Positions 19,040-28,096 of a stretch of 64,000 nt of DNA are shown here, in pieces. The stretch's first letter is position 1. Every line of letters starts with the position of its first letter. Source of the stretch: Streptomyces sp. DT2A-34 (GTDB lineage: Bacteria; Actinomycetota; Actinomycetes; Streptomycetales; Streptomycetaceae); contig NZ_JASTWJ010000001.1 of NCBI RefSeq assembly GCF_030499515.1, positions 4,692,001 through 4,756,000 of the forward strand. Reading direction: 5' to 3'. Below the pieces are notes generated by a model that worked only from the letters and a program-made list of their open reading frames with translations, was not told where the DNA came from and did no database searches. A program made the position numbers and the translations under genes.

Positions 19040-19384
19040 TCAGGCCACCTCCCACATCACGAAGATGTACAGCGCCGCCTCGATCTGTGCCTTCGTACGG
19101 TCGTCGACCTCCCCCGCGAACCTGACGAAGACCACGCCGGACCCGGGATCGGCCGCGACGAACAGGGTCAACGGCACCCGGCCCAGCAGCGGGTAGTCGT
19201 ACCAGTCGGACCGCTCGACATCCGTCCCCGGCAGGGCGGTTTCGATGGCCTGCCAGTCCGAGTCGTCGAACTCGTATCCCGCGAACCTGGCGACCGATTC
19301 ACACAACGGCCGCAGATTGACATCGACGATCCAGCCGCCGTCGAACGCGCTGTCGGGATCCGGCGCGGCCATCCCTGAGCCCAT
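19040..19384 (-). CDS. Small conserved acidic protein, unknown function
   Basis: 114 residues, acidic, single compact domain (ALPGTDVERSDWYDYPL, VPLTLFVAADPGSGVVFVRF), no signal. Its ATG follows the SDR stop within TGACATG, so it is translated as the second gene of that unit. It resembles small self-standing alpha/beta immunity-like proteins, but I cannot assign a family. Confidence 0.7.
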   Translation of the reverse strand: MGSGMAAPDPDSAFDGGWIVDVNLRPLCESVARFAGYEFDDSDWQAIETALPGTDVERSDWYDYPLLGRVPLTLFVAADPGSGVVFVRFAGEVDDRTKAQIEAALYIFVMWEVA

Positions 19385-19385
19385 G

Positions 19386-20114
19386 TCAGGAGAGCCAGTC
19401 GGTGTAGCGCGTGGGGGCGAGGTGAGCGTTCTTGTCGGTGAGGACGTCGCCCTTGACGGCGGCGAACATGCCGGCGGTGGGGTCGGTGACGACCGTACGG
19501 CTGTCCCCCTTGTGGGACAGGGTGATCCGGCCCAGCTCGTCCAGGGGGAAGATCTCGGGGCCGCCGATGTCGCGGATGCCGTTCAGCGGGGCGCCGACGG
19601 CGGCCTCCGTCACGGCCCGGGCCACGTCCTTGGCGGCGATCGGCTGGATCGGGGTGGCGGGCAGGCGGACGGTGTCGCCGTCGGCGGTCCAGGACAGGAC
19701 GGCGTCCATGAACTCCATGAACTGCGTCGCCCGGACGATGGAGTAAGGGATCGGCCCGGCCGCGAGGACGGTCTCCTGGAGCGTCTTGGCGCGGTAGTAG
19801 TCCAGCTCCGGCACCTGGTCCACGCCGACGATCGAAAGGATGACGAAGTGGCCGACGCCGCCCTTGTGGGCCGCGGCCAGGAGGTTGTCCATCGAGGTCT
19901 GGAAGAAGGCCGGGGAAGTTCCGTCGAACGTCGGGGAGTTCGTCAGGTTGACGACGACGTCCGCTCCCGCCACGGCCTCGTCCAGCCCTTGGCCGGTGAT
20001 GACGTCGACTCCGGTGGACTGCGAGTGCGGGACCGCCTCGTGCCCGGCGGCGTTCAGGTCCCTGACGACCTGCGACCCGATGAGTCCGGTGCCGCCGATG
20101 ACCGCGAACTTCAT
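19386..20114 (-). CDS. SDR/NmrA-type NAD(P)-binding oxidoreductase
   Basis: 242 residues from ATG 20114; the longer open frame to 20222 would overlap the operators. MKFAVIGGTGLIGSQVVRDL holds the GxxGxxG dinucleotide motif; VVNLTNSP and the SIVRATQFMEF segment fit extended SDRs of the NmrA/DUF2867 type. It is divergent from the Rrf2 regulator across two palindromes and so is very likely its target. Comparable Rrf2-SDR pairs in actinobacteria suggest response to electrophilic or oxidative stress; that is inference. Confidence 0.87.
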   Translation of the reverse strand: MKFAVIGGTGLIGSQVVRDLNAAGHEAVPHSQSTGVDVITGQGLDEAVAGADVVVNLTNSPTFDGTSPAFFQTSMDNLLAAAHKGGVGHFVILSIVGVDQVPELDYYRAKTLQETVLAAGPIPYSIVRATQFMEFMDAVLSWTADGDTVRLPATPIQPIAAKDVARAVTEAAVGAPLNGIRDIGGPEIFPLDELGRITLSHKGDSRTVVTDPTAGMFAAVKGDVLTDKNAHLAPTRYTDWLS

Positions 20115-20185
20115 GACATGCCTTTCGTCGGTGGGATATCCGCAATGTGGCATATGAACCACCGCGTGGACGTGACATCCACCAA

Positions 20186-20208
20186 ACTCGGATACTTTAT
20201 GTCCGAGA
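20186..20208. promoter_or_regulatory. Rrf2-type operator 1
   Basis: ACTCGGATA - N5 - TGTCCGAGA (20186-20194 / 20200-20208), an inverted repeat with one or two mismatches. It lies in the SDR/Rrf2 divergent promoter region, nearer the SDR gene. Confidence 0.8.
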
Positions 20209-20212
20209 CAAT

Positions 20213-20235
20213 ACTCGGACACCTCCTGTCCGAGT
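20213..20235. promoter_or_regulatory. Rrf2-type operator 2 (perfect palindrome)
   Basis: ACTCGGACA (20213-20221), 5-bp spacer, TGTCCGAGT (20227-20235): a perfect 9-bp inverted repeat centred exactly 27 bp from operator 1. The regulator starts about 55 bp further on. Confidence 0.85.
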
Positions 20236-20287
20236 CAAGCGGCGGGACCGGGAAAGCCTGAAGAGTGCGCCTGATTAGAGTGGTCGA

Positions 20288-20773
20288 GTGAAGATGTCCG
20301 GCGGTGTCGAGTGGGCCCTGCACTGCTGCGTCGTGCTCACGTCGGTCGACGAGCCCGTCCCGGCGACCAAGCTGGCGGAGCTGCACGACGTGTCGCCGAG
20401 CTACCTGGCCAAACAGCTGCAGGCTCTCTCCCGGGCCGGGCTCGTGCGCTCGGTCCAGGGCAAGGCGGGCGGCTACGTACTCACCCGGGACGCCGCCTCG
20501 ATCACGGTGCTCGACGTGGTCGAAGCGGTCGACGGCCCCGGCCCGGCTTTCACCTGCACGGAGATCCGGCAGCGGGGCCCCCTGGCCACCCCGGCCGAGG
20601 CGTGCACCACACCCTGCCCGATCGCCCGCGCGATGGCCGGGGCGGACACGGCCTGGCGAGAAGCGCTACGGGCCGTCTCGATCGCCGATCTCGTCCAGGA
20701 CGTCGGCGCCACGTCCGGCCCCGCCGCGCTGACCCGCGTCGGCGCGTGGCTGACCACGTCGTCGCAGGGCTGA
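20288..20773 (+). CDS. Rrf2 family transcriptional regulator
   Basis: 161 residues, winged-helix Rrf2 fold: VEWALHCCVVLTS, the recognition helix region VSPSYLAKQLQALSRAGLVRS and the wing GKAGGYVLTRD. Three Cys in the C-terminal half (FTC, EAC, TPC) are placed unlike the NsrR/IscR cluster ligands (only four residues separate the last two), so thiol sensing is as likely as Fe-S. GTG 20288 or ATG 20294 may start it. Probably autoregulated with the divergent SDR through the two operators between them. Confidence 0.9.
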   Translation: MKMSGGVEWALHCCVVLTSVDEPVPATKLAELHDVSPSYLAKQLQALSRAGLVRSVQGKAGGYVLTRDAASITVLDVVEAVDGPGPAFTCTEIRQRGPLATPAEACTTPCPIARAMAGADTAWREALRAVSIADLVQDVGATSGPAALTRVGAWLTTSSQG

Positions 20774-20832
20774 GAGCGCGGCCGTCGCAGGGCTGAGAGC
20801 GCGGCCGTTTCGCCGGCGCCTGTAGCTACTGG

Positions 20833-21489
20833 CTAGCCCCTGCGACCCGTAGCGGAGGCGAAGCCCAGCCATGTGTGGCGGTTGCCCCACCAGCACCAGC
20901 CGACCTTGGGGGCGTTGCGCCGCTCGCGGCCGTCGCGGCCCGTGCCGTTGCTGATCCAGATCGCCGGGGTACGGGCGTCCAGGTCGCCGTTCGGCTTGCG
21001 CAGCCGGGAGCCGATGGTCATGAAGCAGCGGTTGCGCTCGAGGATCGGCGGCTGCTGGAGCACCCAGTGGATGCCTTCGGTGAGCAGCAGCGGGGTGCGG
21101 TCCTCCTTCGTGAGGGCCGGCAGCGCCTCTTCCGGGCTCCAGTTGGCCATGCGGTCGCCGCGGTCGATGCCGGTGACGACGTAGAGGGGGGCGTCGGGCA
21201 GTTCGACGGCGTCGGGCGCGAAACGGTCGACGTCGGGCATGTCGACGACCACGAAGCCGGGCTTGCCGTCGTGCCGGAGCAGCGGGGCGAGGGCGGACGC
21301 GGGGGCGCGGTCCGGGTGGACGGCGAGCAGCGCGTCGCTGCCTGCGCTGCCGGCGTCCCGCGCGAAGGTGCGGATCTCGTCGGCGGATATCCCCGCGAGC
21401 TCGTGCACCCCGAGCTCGATCAGGTGTTCCGCCTGGGTGGTGAGCGGCGGGAGCGAGGTCACGGTGGCGTTGGACGCACTGTCGGGCAC
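20833..21489 (-). CDS. DUF5701 family protein
   Basis: About 218 residues from GTG 21489, chosen for GAGGAG five bases upstream; the open frame continues upstream through a hexanucleotide repeat. The pattern FVVVDMPDVDRFAPDAVELP and the end WCWWGNRHTWLGFASATGRRG match a conserved actinobacterial family of unknown role (DUF5701). Soluble, no signal peptide. Confidence 0.75.
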   Translation of the reverse strand: MPDSASNATVTSLPPLTTQAEHLIELGVHELAGISADEIRTFARDAGSAGSDALLAVHPDRAPASALAPLLRHDGKPGFVVVDMPDVDRFAPDAVELPDAPLYVVTGIDRGDRMANWSPEEALPALTKEDRTPLLLTEGIHWVLQQPPILERNRCFMTIGSRLRKPNGDLDARTPAIWISNGTGRDGRERRNAPKVGWCWWGNRHTWLGFASATGRRG

Positions 21490-21511
21490 AGGACTCCTCG
21501 GTTCGCGGTTC

Positions 21512-21545
21512 GCGGTGGCGGTGGCGGTGGCGGTGGCGGTGGCTG
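21512..21545. repeat. (GCGGTG)n microsatellite
   Basis: About five and a half units of the hexamer GCGGTG in the 5' leader of the DUF5701 gene. If translated on the minus strand from an upstream start it would give an alternating Ala-Thr tract. Its length may vary between strains. Confidence 0.8.
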
Positions 21546-21739
21546 CGGACCTGAGGTCAACGAGGCGGTCTGCCGGAATGTTCCCGGTCATCACACCCGT
21601 ACGCCACCACCCGTCCCGGCACACGGATGTGACCCGGCGTCTCGCCAGGAGCACGCCACCTGTGCCATGTGCCGTGGGTCGGACTGGTGTGGACGGCCGC
21701 GACGTACATGCCTGCGCTTCGAGAAACGGTGGTTCCTCC

Positions 21740-22877
21740 ATGTCCGAAGAGCACGACAAGAACCAGTTCGAAGGGCGGCTCAGTCCTGCCCCGCAGGACG
21801 TCGGCGCCGGTTCCGACAACGACCGGACCGCGCTCGTCACCGCGGGGACGGCGCGCGGGCGGCGGCTGCGGCGGCAGGCCGCAGTAGTGGCCGGCGCTGT
21901 CGGCATCGCGCTCGTCGGGGTGGGCGGGGCGCTGCTCGGGCCCTGGGGCGACGACCCGCAGCACTCCTCCGCGACGTCGGCTCCCGACCCCACCTCCAGG
22001 GCCGACCTCGTCTCCACGCTCAAAGGTCTGCTGCCCAAGGGCAGGGTCACCGAACCGAACGGACTGGACGCCGCGGCCAGTCCCTTCGAGGCGGAGGTCG
22101 TCTACGACGACGGCAAGGGCCCGGCGGCCATCGGCATCGGCTTCAGCACTTCGAGCCGGGCGCCCAGTCCGAGCTGACCATCGGCTGTCCGACCATGGCC
22201 CAGTCGGAGTTCAACAACTGCGTCACCACTCGACTGCCCGACCGGTCGCGCCTGACGCTGCTCAAGACGTACGTGTATCCCGACGACCGCCGCACGGACA
22301 CCAAGGTCTGGTCAGCCGCCCTGCTCACCCCGAGCGGCATTACATCTCCGCGTGGGAATGGAACTCCTCCGCCCGGCACGGCGCTCCGATCAGCAGGGCC
22401 GAACCCCCGCTGTCCGGTGCCCAGTTGAAAAGGCTGGTCACGGCCGGGGTGTGGCGGCGGGTCGTCGACGCCGTCGTCGAGGACCAGGGGAAGCGGTGGG
22501 CGCAGACACCCACGCCGAGCGAGGGCGAGGGGCCGACCGTTGCCGCTGTCCTGGGCACCCTCGTTCCGCTCCTCCCCAAGAACCTCGCGGTGTCCAACCA
22601 GGGCCACGACTACCCGTACGTCGACGTCCGCGACGCCAAGAACGACGATGTGGCCCAGTTCGACAGCACGGTCCGGATCGACGTCCAGCGCGACATGTCC
22701 GACGCCGCCGACGAGCTGTACGGCGCCGACGCCGAGACCCTGCCCGACGGAACCAAGGTCGCCACCCGCCAGGAACCGGACGACAAGGGCGTCGAGGGGA
22801 TCCGCTCGACCCCGGCTCTGACGATCGAGCAGCTGCGGGAAATCGCACTCAGCCCGAAGTGGGACCAGTTCCGCTAG
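21740..22877 (+). pseudogene. Membrane-anchored hypothetical protein split by two frameshifts
   Basis: ATG 21740 opens a frame with a cytoplasmic N-terminus, one membrane helix (AAVVAGAVGIALVGVGG) and an external domain. The frame ends at 22175. The same protein clearly continues in frame 1 (ELTIGCPTMAQSEFNNCV, about 22170-22330) and then in frame 3 (YISAWEWNSSARHG to the TAG at 22875-22877). Each switch equals the loss of one base, near 22150 and near 22335. The rejoined protein would be about 379 residues. Family unknown; the layout resembles anti-sigma-like or sensor proteins. Either a pseudogene or base-call errors. Confidence 0.75.
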
Positions 22878-23142
22878 CTCCGGACAGGCGGAGGCTTTCC
22901 CCGAAACGGACCGGCAGTCGTCCGGCGGGCGCACCTGGCGGACACCTCGTGGGTTGGAGATGAAAACGGTCGCGCTCGTAAAGATCGGCAGGTCACGCGC
23001 GTGACGACAGCGGAGATCGATTTCGAGGGGCCGTTCGACGCCGCGCCGCGACCGCACCCATCCCGGCAAAGGGACTGTCGCCCCCCCCTCGAACGCGTGC
23101 ATGATTACCCAGTTGTTGCCCCTGGTGCTGACGAGGTGAGCG

Positions 23143-24462
23143 GTGCGCGCGCGAAGAAGCGGGAAGTGTACGGCGGCCAGGACCGGCACCCTCGGCGTCC
23201 TCGGCGTCCTCGCCCTGGCCGCCTGCGGTCCCGACCGGCACAGCGACAACGCCGGACCGGCCCCGCACACCCCCGTCCAGATAGCCGACGCCCCCGCCCG
23301 ACTTCCCGTCCCGCACGGCAAGGGCAGCAAGACCTCCGACGACTTCAACGGCGACGGCCACCGCGACCTCGTCCTCAACGACCTGGTCAAGTCCCAGGCC
23401 CACGCCGACGACCCGGGCATCGGCATCGTCTACGGCGGTGACCGCGGACTCGCCGCGGGCGCACGGCAGTTGCTCAGCCCGCAACGCCAGGCGGCCCCGA
23501 CGAAGGGCCAACTCCCCGCGGTCTTCGACGCGGAGGAGACCTGCGACCTGAACGGCGACGGCTTCACCGACCTGGTCGTCTCCACCGACCCGCCCTACGA
23601 CGGCCAGGGCCGGCCCCCGGTCCCCCTCCAACTCCTCTTCGGCTCCCCGAACGGCCTCACCGGCAAGGCGGTCACACTCACCATCCCCGCCTCCGCCCGC
23701 GCCGGCAACGACTGGCCCGACCAGCCGGTGTGCGGCGACTTCGACGGCGACGGCGCGCAGGACCTGGTCGTCCACGCCTCGGACGTCCAACTGACCTTTC
23801 TCCGGGGCCCGTTCAGCCGCAAGGGCAAGCCCAAGGCCGCGGCCGCCCCCATCCCGGCCCCCGGCAACGCCCCCACGGGCCCCGCAGCCGACGTCGACCA
23901 CGACGGATACGACGACCTGGTGGTCCGTACGGCACAGGGCGCGGGCACATCAGCGGTGGTCCTCGGCGGCCCGAGCGGACCCACCCGCACCGGAGTCGTC
24001 CTGCCCGCCGGCATCGACGTGGCTCTCGGCGCCTTCGGCAAGGACAAGGCCGACCTGGACGCGGCGGTCGGCACGATGGACGGAACCTTCCTGCGCTACG
24101 ACCTCCCGGCCGCGACCGTACGCGGAACCCTCGACGTCCCCGGCTCCGTGCTCGACGCCGCCGACTTCGACGGCGACGGGCGGAGCGAACTCGTCTCCAG
24201 CGGCTCGCAGTTGCGCGTCTTCCGCGGCCGTACGACAGGAATCGCGGCGGCGGGCATGGTGACCGTGGAGCCGCCCGCGCAGGGCACCACGCGCGTCGTG
24301 ACGGTCGGCGACTTCGACGAGGACGGGCGAGCGGACCTGGTGGTGCGGACGTCCGCCGGCGAGACGAAGGACACGGTGGCCGTGTATCCGGGGAGGAAGC
24401 AGGGACTGGTCGCGGCGGAGCCGTCGGTCGAGTTCTCCAGCTCGGGGTTTCTGACGCGGTAG
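23143..24462 (+). CDS. FG-GAP repeat lipoprotein
   Basis: 439 residues from GTG 23143 behind GAGGTGAG. Lipoprotein signal with lipobox LAAC (GVLALAACGPDRHSD), then FG-GAP/VCBS calcium-binding blades with DFNGDGHRDLV, DLNGDGFTDLV, DFDGDGAQDLV, DVDHDGYDDLV, DFDGDGRSELV and DFDEDGRADLV loops: a seven-bladed integrin-alpha-like propeller on the outer face of the membrane. It is a lipid-anchored relative of the five secreted copies 6-13 kb downstream. Confidence 0.9.
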   Translation: MRARRSGKCTAARTGTLGVLGVLALAACGPDRHSDNAGPAPHTPVQIADAPARLPVPHGKGSKTSDDFNGDGHRDLVLNDLVKSQAHADDPGIGIVYGGDRGLAAGARQLLSPQRQAAPTKGQLPAVFDAEETCDLNGDGFTDLVVSTDPPYDGQGRPPVPLQLLFGSPNGLTGKAVTLTIPASARAGNDWPDQPVCGDFDGDGAQDLVVHASDVQLTFLRGPFSRKGKPKAAAAPIPAPGNAPTGPAADVDHDGYDDLVVRTAQGAGTSAVVLGGPSGPTRTGVVLPAGIDVALGAFGKDKADLDAAVGTMDGTFLRYDLPAATVRGTLDVPGSVLDAADFDGDGRSELVSSGSQLRVFRGRTTGIAAAGMVTVEPPAQGTTRVVTVGDFDEDGRADLVVRTSAGETKDTVAVYPGRKQGLVAAEPSVEFSSSGFLTR

Positions 24463-24708
24463 CCGTCGTGGGCGCCGCAGGCACCGCATGCCGTTGCGCC
24501 TTCGCTGTCATTCATTGCAACGCGATATTGCCTTCACCTTCAGCGTCATTGCATCAATTTCCGGGCCTGGACGTGGTCATACGCCCTTCGGCACGGTCCC
24601 ATCAGCCGTTTAACGCACCCCGGCGGCAAACCCGGCTGGCTGATCACCGGGTACGACCTGGTCAGGTCGGTCCTCGCCGACGCGCGGTTCAGCTCGCGCA
24701 AGGAGCTC

Positions 24709-25695
24709 ATGAACGTCGTCGACTTCGAGCTTCCTCCGGCGCCGCCCGGCGAGTTCCTCCTCATGGACGAGCCGCAGCACGGGCGCTACCGGAAGCCGCT
24801 GGTGGGCAAGTTCACCGTACGGCGCATGCGACTGCTCACCGAGCGCATCGAGCAGATCACCGCCGACCGCCTGGACGCCATGGAGAAGGCCGGGCCGCCG
24901 ACGGACCTGGTGACGGCGTTCGCCAAGCCCATCCCCACCGTCGTCATCTGCGAGCTGCTGGGGGTGCCGTACGAGGACCGGGGCTCCTTCCAGGAGCAGA
25001 TCGACACCTTCATGGGCGGGGAGACGGACGAAGAGGCGCTGATAGCGGCCTACACCGCGACCCAGGAGTACCTCGCGAAGCTGGTGGCCGCCAAGCGTGC
25101 GAACCCCACCGACGACGTGCTCAGCGAACTCACCGACAGCGATCTGACCGACGAGGAGCTGCGGGGGATCAGCCTGATCCTGCTGGCGGCCGGGTTCGAC
25201 ACCACCGCGAACATGCTGTCCCTCGGCACCTTCGCGTTGCTGCAGCACCCGGAGCAACTGGCCGCGCTGCGCGCCGACCCCGCGCTGACCGACGGGGCCG
25301 TGGAGGAGCTGCTGCGGTATCTGAGCGTCGCCAAGACGTTCATGCGGACGGCCCTTGAGGACGTGGAGGTGGGCGGCCAGACCATCGAGGCCGGCACCAC
25401 GGTCGTCCTGTCGTACAACACCGCCAACCGCGACCCGGAGCGCTTCACCGACCCTCATGTGCTCGACGTGCGCAGGCCGTACGACGGGCACCTGGCCTTC
25501 AGCCACGGCATCCACCAGTGCCTGGGCCAGCAACTGGCCCGTATCGAGATGCGGGTCGCGTTCCGCGCGCTGCTCGACCGCTTCCCCACGCTGCGTCTGG
25601 CCGTACCGGCCGAGGAGGTCGGTCTGCGCCCGGAGGCCGCGGACATCTACGGGGTGCGAAGCCTCCCGGTCACCTGGGACAAGGAAGGGTCATGA
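24709..25695 (+). CDS. Cytochrome P450, probably 5'-truncated
   Basis: 328 residues if started at ATG 24709. The catalytic elements are intact: I-helix AAGFDTTANM, K-helix ExxR (EELLRYL) and heme loop FSHGIHQCLG with the Cys ligand. The first 70-80 residues of a normal P450 are missing from this start. In the same frame upstream the homology continues (GPISRL, GWLITGYDLVRSVLADARF) back to about 24580, but between the stop at 24460 and 24709 there is no ATG, GTG or TTG, only a CTG at 24505. The gene has probably lost its beginning. The last bases overlap the ferredoxin start (ATGA). Confidence 0.85.
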   Translation: MNVVDFELPPAPPGEFLLMDEPQHGRYRKPLVGKFTVRRMRLLTERIEQITADRLDAMEKAGPPTDLVTAFAKPIPTVVICELLGVPYEDRGSFQEQIDTFMGGETDEEALIAAYTATQEYLAKLVAAKRANPTDDVLSELTDSDLTDEELRGISLILLAAGFDTTANMLSLGTFALLQHPEQLAALRADPALTDGAVEELLRYLSVAKTFMRTALEDVEVGGQTIEAGTTVVLSYNTANRDPERFTDPHVLDVRRPYDGHLAFSHGIHQCLGQQLARIEMRVAFRALLDRFPTLRLAVPAEEVGLRPEAADIYGVRSLPVTWDKEGS

Positions 25696-25913
25696 CACCG
25701 ACCCGCCTGCACATCGACCGTGAGCGCTGCATCGGCGCCGGGATGTGCGCCCTGACCGCCCCCGAGGTCTTCGACCAGGATCCCGACGACGGCCGCGTGC
25801 TCCTGCTGCACGCCGAGCCGCCCACCGCCCATCGCGCGGCCGCACGGATGGCCGCCGGGGTCTGCCCCTCCGGGACGATCACCCTCCACGAGCCGGAAGC
25901 CGACGACGCCTAG
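25692..25913 (+). CDS. [3Fe-4S] ferredoxin
   Basis: 73 residues. Cluster ligands as in Streptomyces P450 ferredoxins: CIGAGMC (CX5C) and a distal CP in AAGVCPSGTI. It supplies electrons to the P450 encoded directly before it; start and stop overlap by four bases, so they are translationally coupled. The ferredoxin itself looks intact even though its P450 partner may not be. Confidence 0.93.
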   Translation: MTPTRLHIDRERCIGAGMCALTAPEVFDQDPDDGRVLLLHAEPPTAHRAAARMAAGVCPSGTITLHEPEADDA

Positions 25914-25940
25914 GGCTTGTCCGTCCGTCGCACACGCGCC

Positions 25941-25975
25941 GGAGCGCCCTCATGGCTCAAACACGAGGGCGCTCC
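25941..25975. terminator. Bidirectional terminator after P450-ferredoxin / GH5
   Basis: GGAGCGCCCTC (25941-25951) and GAGGGCGCTCC (25965-25975) form a perfect 11-bp stem with a 13-base loop between convergent genes. Confidence 0.75.
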
Positions 25976-25989
25976 TGCGGGTCCGCCGG

Positions 25990-27039
25990 TTACTGGCGCC
26001 AGGCCCAGTGCAGGCGGTCGAGCCCGCTCTGGTTGTTCACCCGCAGGCTGAGGTCGGTGCCCGTGCCCTGGAGGGTGGTGAGGGAGTAGGTGTCTCCGTT
26101 GCGCAGGCCGGGCCAGTAGACCGAGCCGAGGCCCAGTTCACGGATGGTGTCGGTCGCCGCCTGGATGTAGGCGATCTCGTTGGAGCCGTTGATCGGCCCG
26201 TTGTAGTTCAGTCCGGAGGTCATGGTGGCGCCGAACTCGTCCAGGACGGTGCGCGAGGCGCAGTCGCCGATGCGCGCCTTGAAGTCCTGCTTCCACTGGT
26301 CGGCGCTGGTCCAGTCGGTGTGCCAGAAGCCGTAGTTGTGCAGGGCCAGCCGGGTGCCGTCCAGCCGGCTGTCGGCGCACACGGGCTTGACGTCCTCGCT
26401 GTACTTGACCCCTCCGATGAGGACCCGGTCGCGGGGCACGGAGCGGTGGGTCGTCACCCAGCGGGCGGCGATGTCGCGCCACTCCTGGGAGGTGTAGCCG
26501 AACGGCTCGTTCATCGGCTCGAAGTACACCCGGGAGTTGCCCACGTAGGCGGAGGTGATCCGCGCCCACATCTGGTCGTAGGCGGCCTGGTTGTCGATCT
26601 TGCCGTCCTTGGCGTTGTCGGCCTCCCAGTAGCCCAGGATGACCTTGAACCCCTTGGCGGTGGCGGCGTCGATCGCTCCCTTGTACGACTTCCAGAACGG
26701 GCCGGTGACGGAGGTCGGATTTACCGGCAGCCGTACGGTGTTGGCCCCCAGCTTGGCGAACCCGCCGACTATCGCCTGGGACTTGGCGTAGGTGGTGGCG
26801 TAACTGTCGGAGGTCGACAGCCCCGAAGGCACGACCGCGTCGTCGGCGTAGTTGTCCCGCGGGTCGGCCCAGTTGACCCCACGGAAGTCGCTGACGGGGA
26901 TCACAGCCGCCTTGCCGGATGGGGAGGAGCCGGATTCGGGGGAGGCGGATGCGGGGGAGGCGAGTGCTCCCCCGAACGCCGTGGCGCAGGCCAGCAATGC
27001 ACCGAGGCAGGCTGTCCGGCGATGGTTCTTTCGTGTCAC
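25990..27039 (-). CDS. Secreted glycoside hydrolase family 5 enzyme
   Basis: 349 residues with a Sec signal peptide (cleavage after SPASA). TIM-barrel GH5 signs: FRGVNWADPRDN near the N-terminus, LGANTVRLPVNP, the acid/base Glu in FEPMNEPFGY (NEP), HNYGFWHTDW, and the nucleophile Glu in VLDEFGATM. Most likely an endo- or exo-beta-glucanase or mannanase releasing sugars outside the cell; the exact substrate is uncertain. No carbohydrate-binding module is fused. Confidence 0.88.
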   Translation of the reverse strand: MTRKNHRRTACLGALLACATAFGGALASPASASPESGSSPSGKAAVIPVSDFRGVNWADPRDNYADDAVVPSGLSTSDSYATTYAKSQAIVGGFAKLGANTVRLPVNPTSVTGPFWKSYKGAIDAATAKGFKVILGYWEADNAKDGKIDNQAAYDQMWARITSAYVGNSRVYFEPMNEPFGYTSQEWRDIAARWVTTHRSVPRDRVLIGGVKYSEDVKPVCADSRLDGTRLALHNYGFWHTDWTSADQWKQDFKARIGDCASRTVLDEFGATMTSGLNYNGPINGSNEIAYIQAATDTIRELGLGSVYWPGLRNGDTYSLTTLQGTGTDLSLRVNNQSGLDRLHWAWRQ

Positions 27040-27205
27040 GGCGTCTCCTTCTGAGCGGTTGCGTTCGGGAAAAGCCGCAGACGTGGGCGGCGGTTGGATA
27101 GCTCCCGCAAACTAGAAGACGATCCGAACAGAGGTCAACACATCAGCACACAAAGTTTCACTATGGCTCGCCTCCGCGCACGACAATCGGGCCCGCTGCC
27201 TCGAT

Positions 27206-27913
27206 GTGCGGGTGCCGACCTGCCCCGAGTGGACGTTGTTCGATCTGGCGCAGCACCTGGGCGACGGGCGCCGCTCCTGGGCCGCCACCATCGCCGCAGG
27301 GCCTGCCGCCGCGGCCAAGTCCGCGTCGGAGGGCCCGGCAGCGCCTCGGGAGCGCGAGGCCCTGCCGGCCTGGTTCGCGGCATCGACGCAGCAGCTACCG
27401 GACGCACTGCGCGAGGCCGGCCCGGATCGCGGTTGCTGGACGTGGTGGGGTACGTCGCAGTCGCCGCAGACCTGCGGTGCCGTTGCCCGGCACCAGCTCC
27501 AGGAGATCGCGCTGCACACCTACGACGCCCAGGTCACCGTGGGCGCCCCGCAGCCGCCGCAGGTGCCGGACGAGGTGGCACTGGACGGTGTCGACGAGTT
27601 CCTGTCCACCTGCTGCGCGACGACGAGTGCCTGGCCGCACAAGCCCGCCGCCGTCGACTTCCACGCCACCGAGGGCCACTCCTGGCGCCTCTCGCTCTCC
27701 GCCGACGGCGCACGGGCCACCCGTCTCCCCACGTCCGGCACCATGCCCGCCACCGCTGCCGGCGAGGACCCGGACACGGCCGCCGCCTCCGCCCGGGGCG
27801 CGGCCAGTGACCTGGTCCTCGCCCTGTACGGCCGTATTCCGGTGGACTCCCTGAAGCTCGACGGCGACCGGCATCTCTTCGACCTGCTCCAGGCCTGGGA
27901 GCCGGAGGAGTAG
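27206..27913 (+). CDS. Maleylpyruvate isomerase family (mycothiol-dependent) protein, 5'-truncated
   Basis: 235 residues from GTG 27206. The DinB-like metal-binding core is present: VPTCPEWTLFDLAQHLGDGR carries the conserved CPEWT/H ligands, and HQLQEIALHTYD supplies a second histidine-containing helix. Homology continues upstream in frame (SAHDNRARCLDV) but there is no start codon before the TAG at 27113, so about the first 25-30 residues, normally a helix, are lost. Activity is doubtful. The AT-richer 27040-27200 is the joint with the GH5 promoter region. Confidence 0.75.
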   Translation: MRVPTCPEWTLFDLAQHLGDGRRSWAATIAAGPAAAAKSASEGPAAPREREALPAWFAASTQQLPDALREAGPDRGCWTWWGTSQSPQTCGAVARHQLQEIALHTYDAQVTVGAPQPPQVPDEVALDGVDEFLSTCCATTSAWPHKPAAVDFHATEGHSWRLSLSADGARATRLPTSGTMPATAAGEDPDTAAASARGAASDLVLALYGRIPVDSLKLDGDRHLFDLLQAWEPEE

Positions 27914-28096
27914 GACGTGACGCCGCGCCACAGAGGCGCAGCGCAGAGCTGGGGCCTGACGCACGAGGGCGTGGCCGTCATGGACCGCACAGCTGGTCCG
28001 GCGGCCACGTTCGCCATGTGGCTCAGGGCCGATGGCCCACCCCGTGGAGACCGGCCTCGACTGAACCTTCGTATCAGCGTCTCCCGGAGGCCCGAC

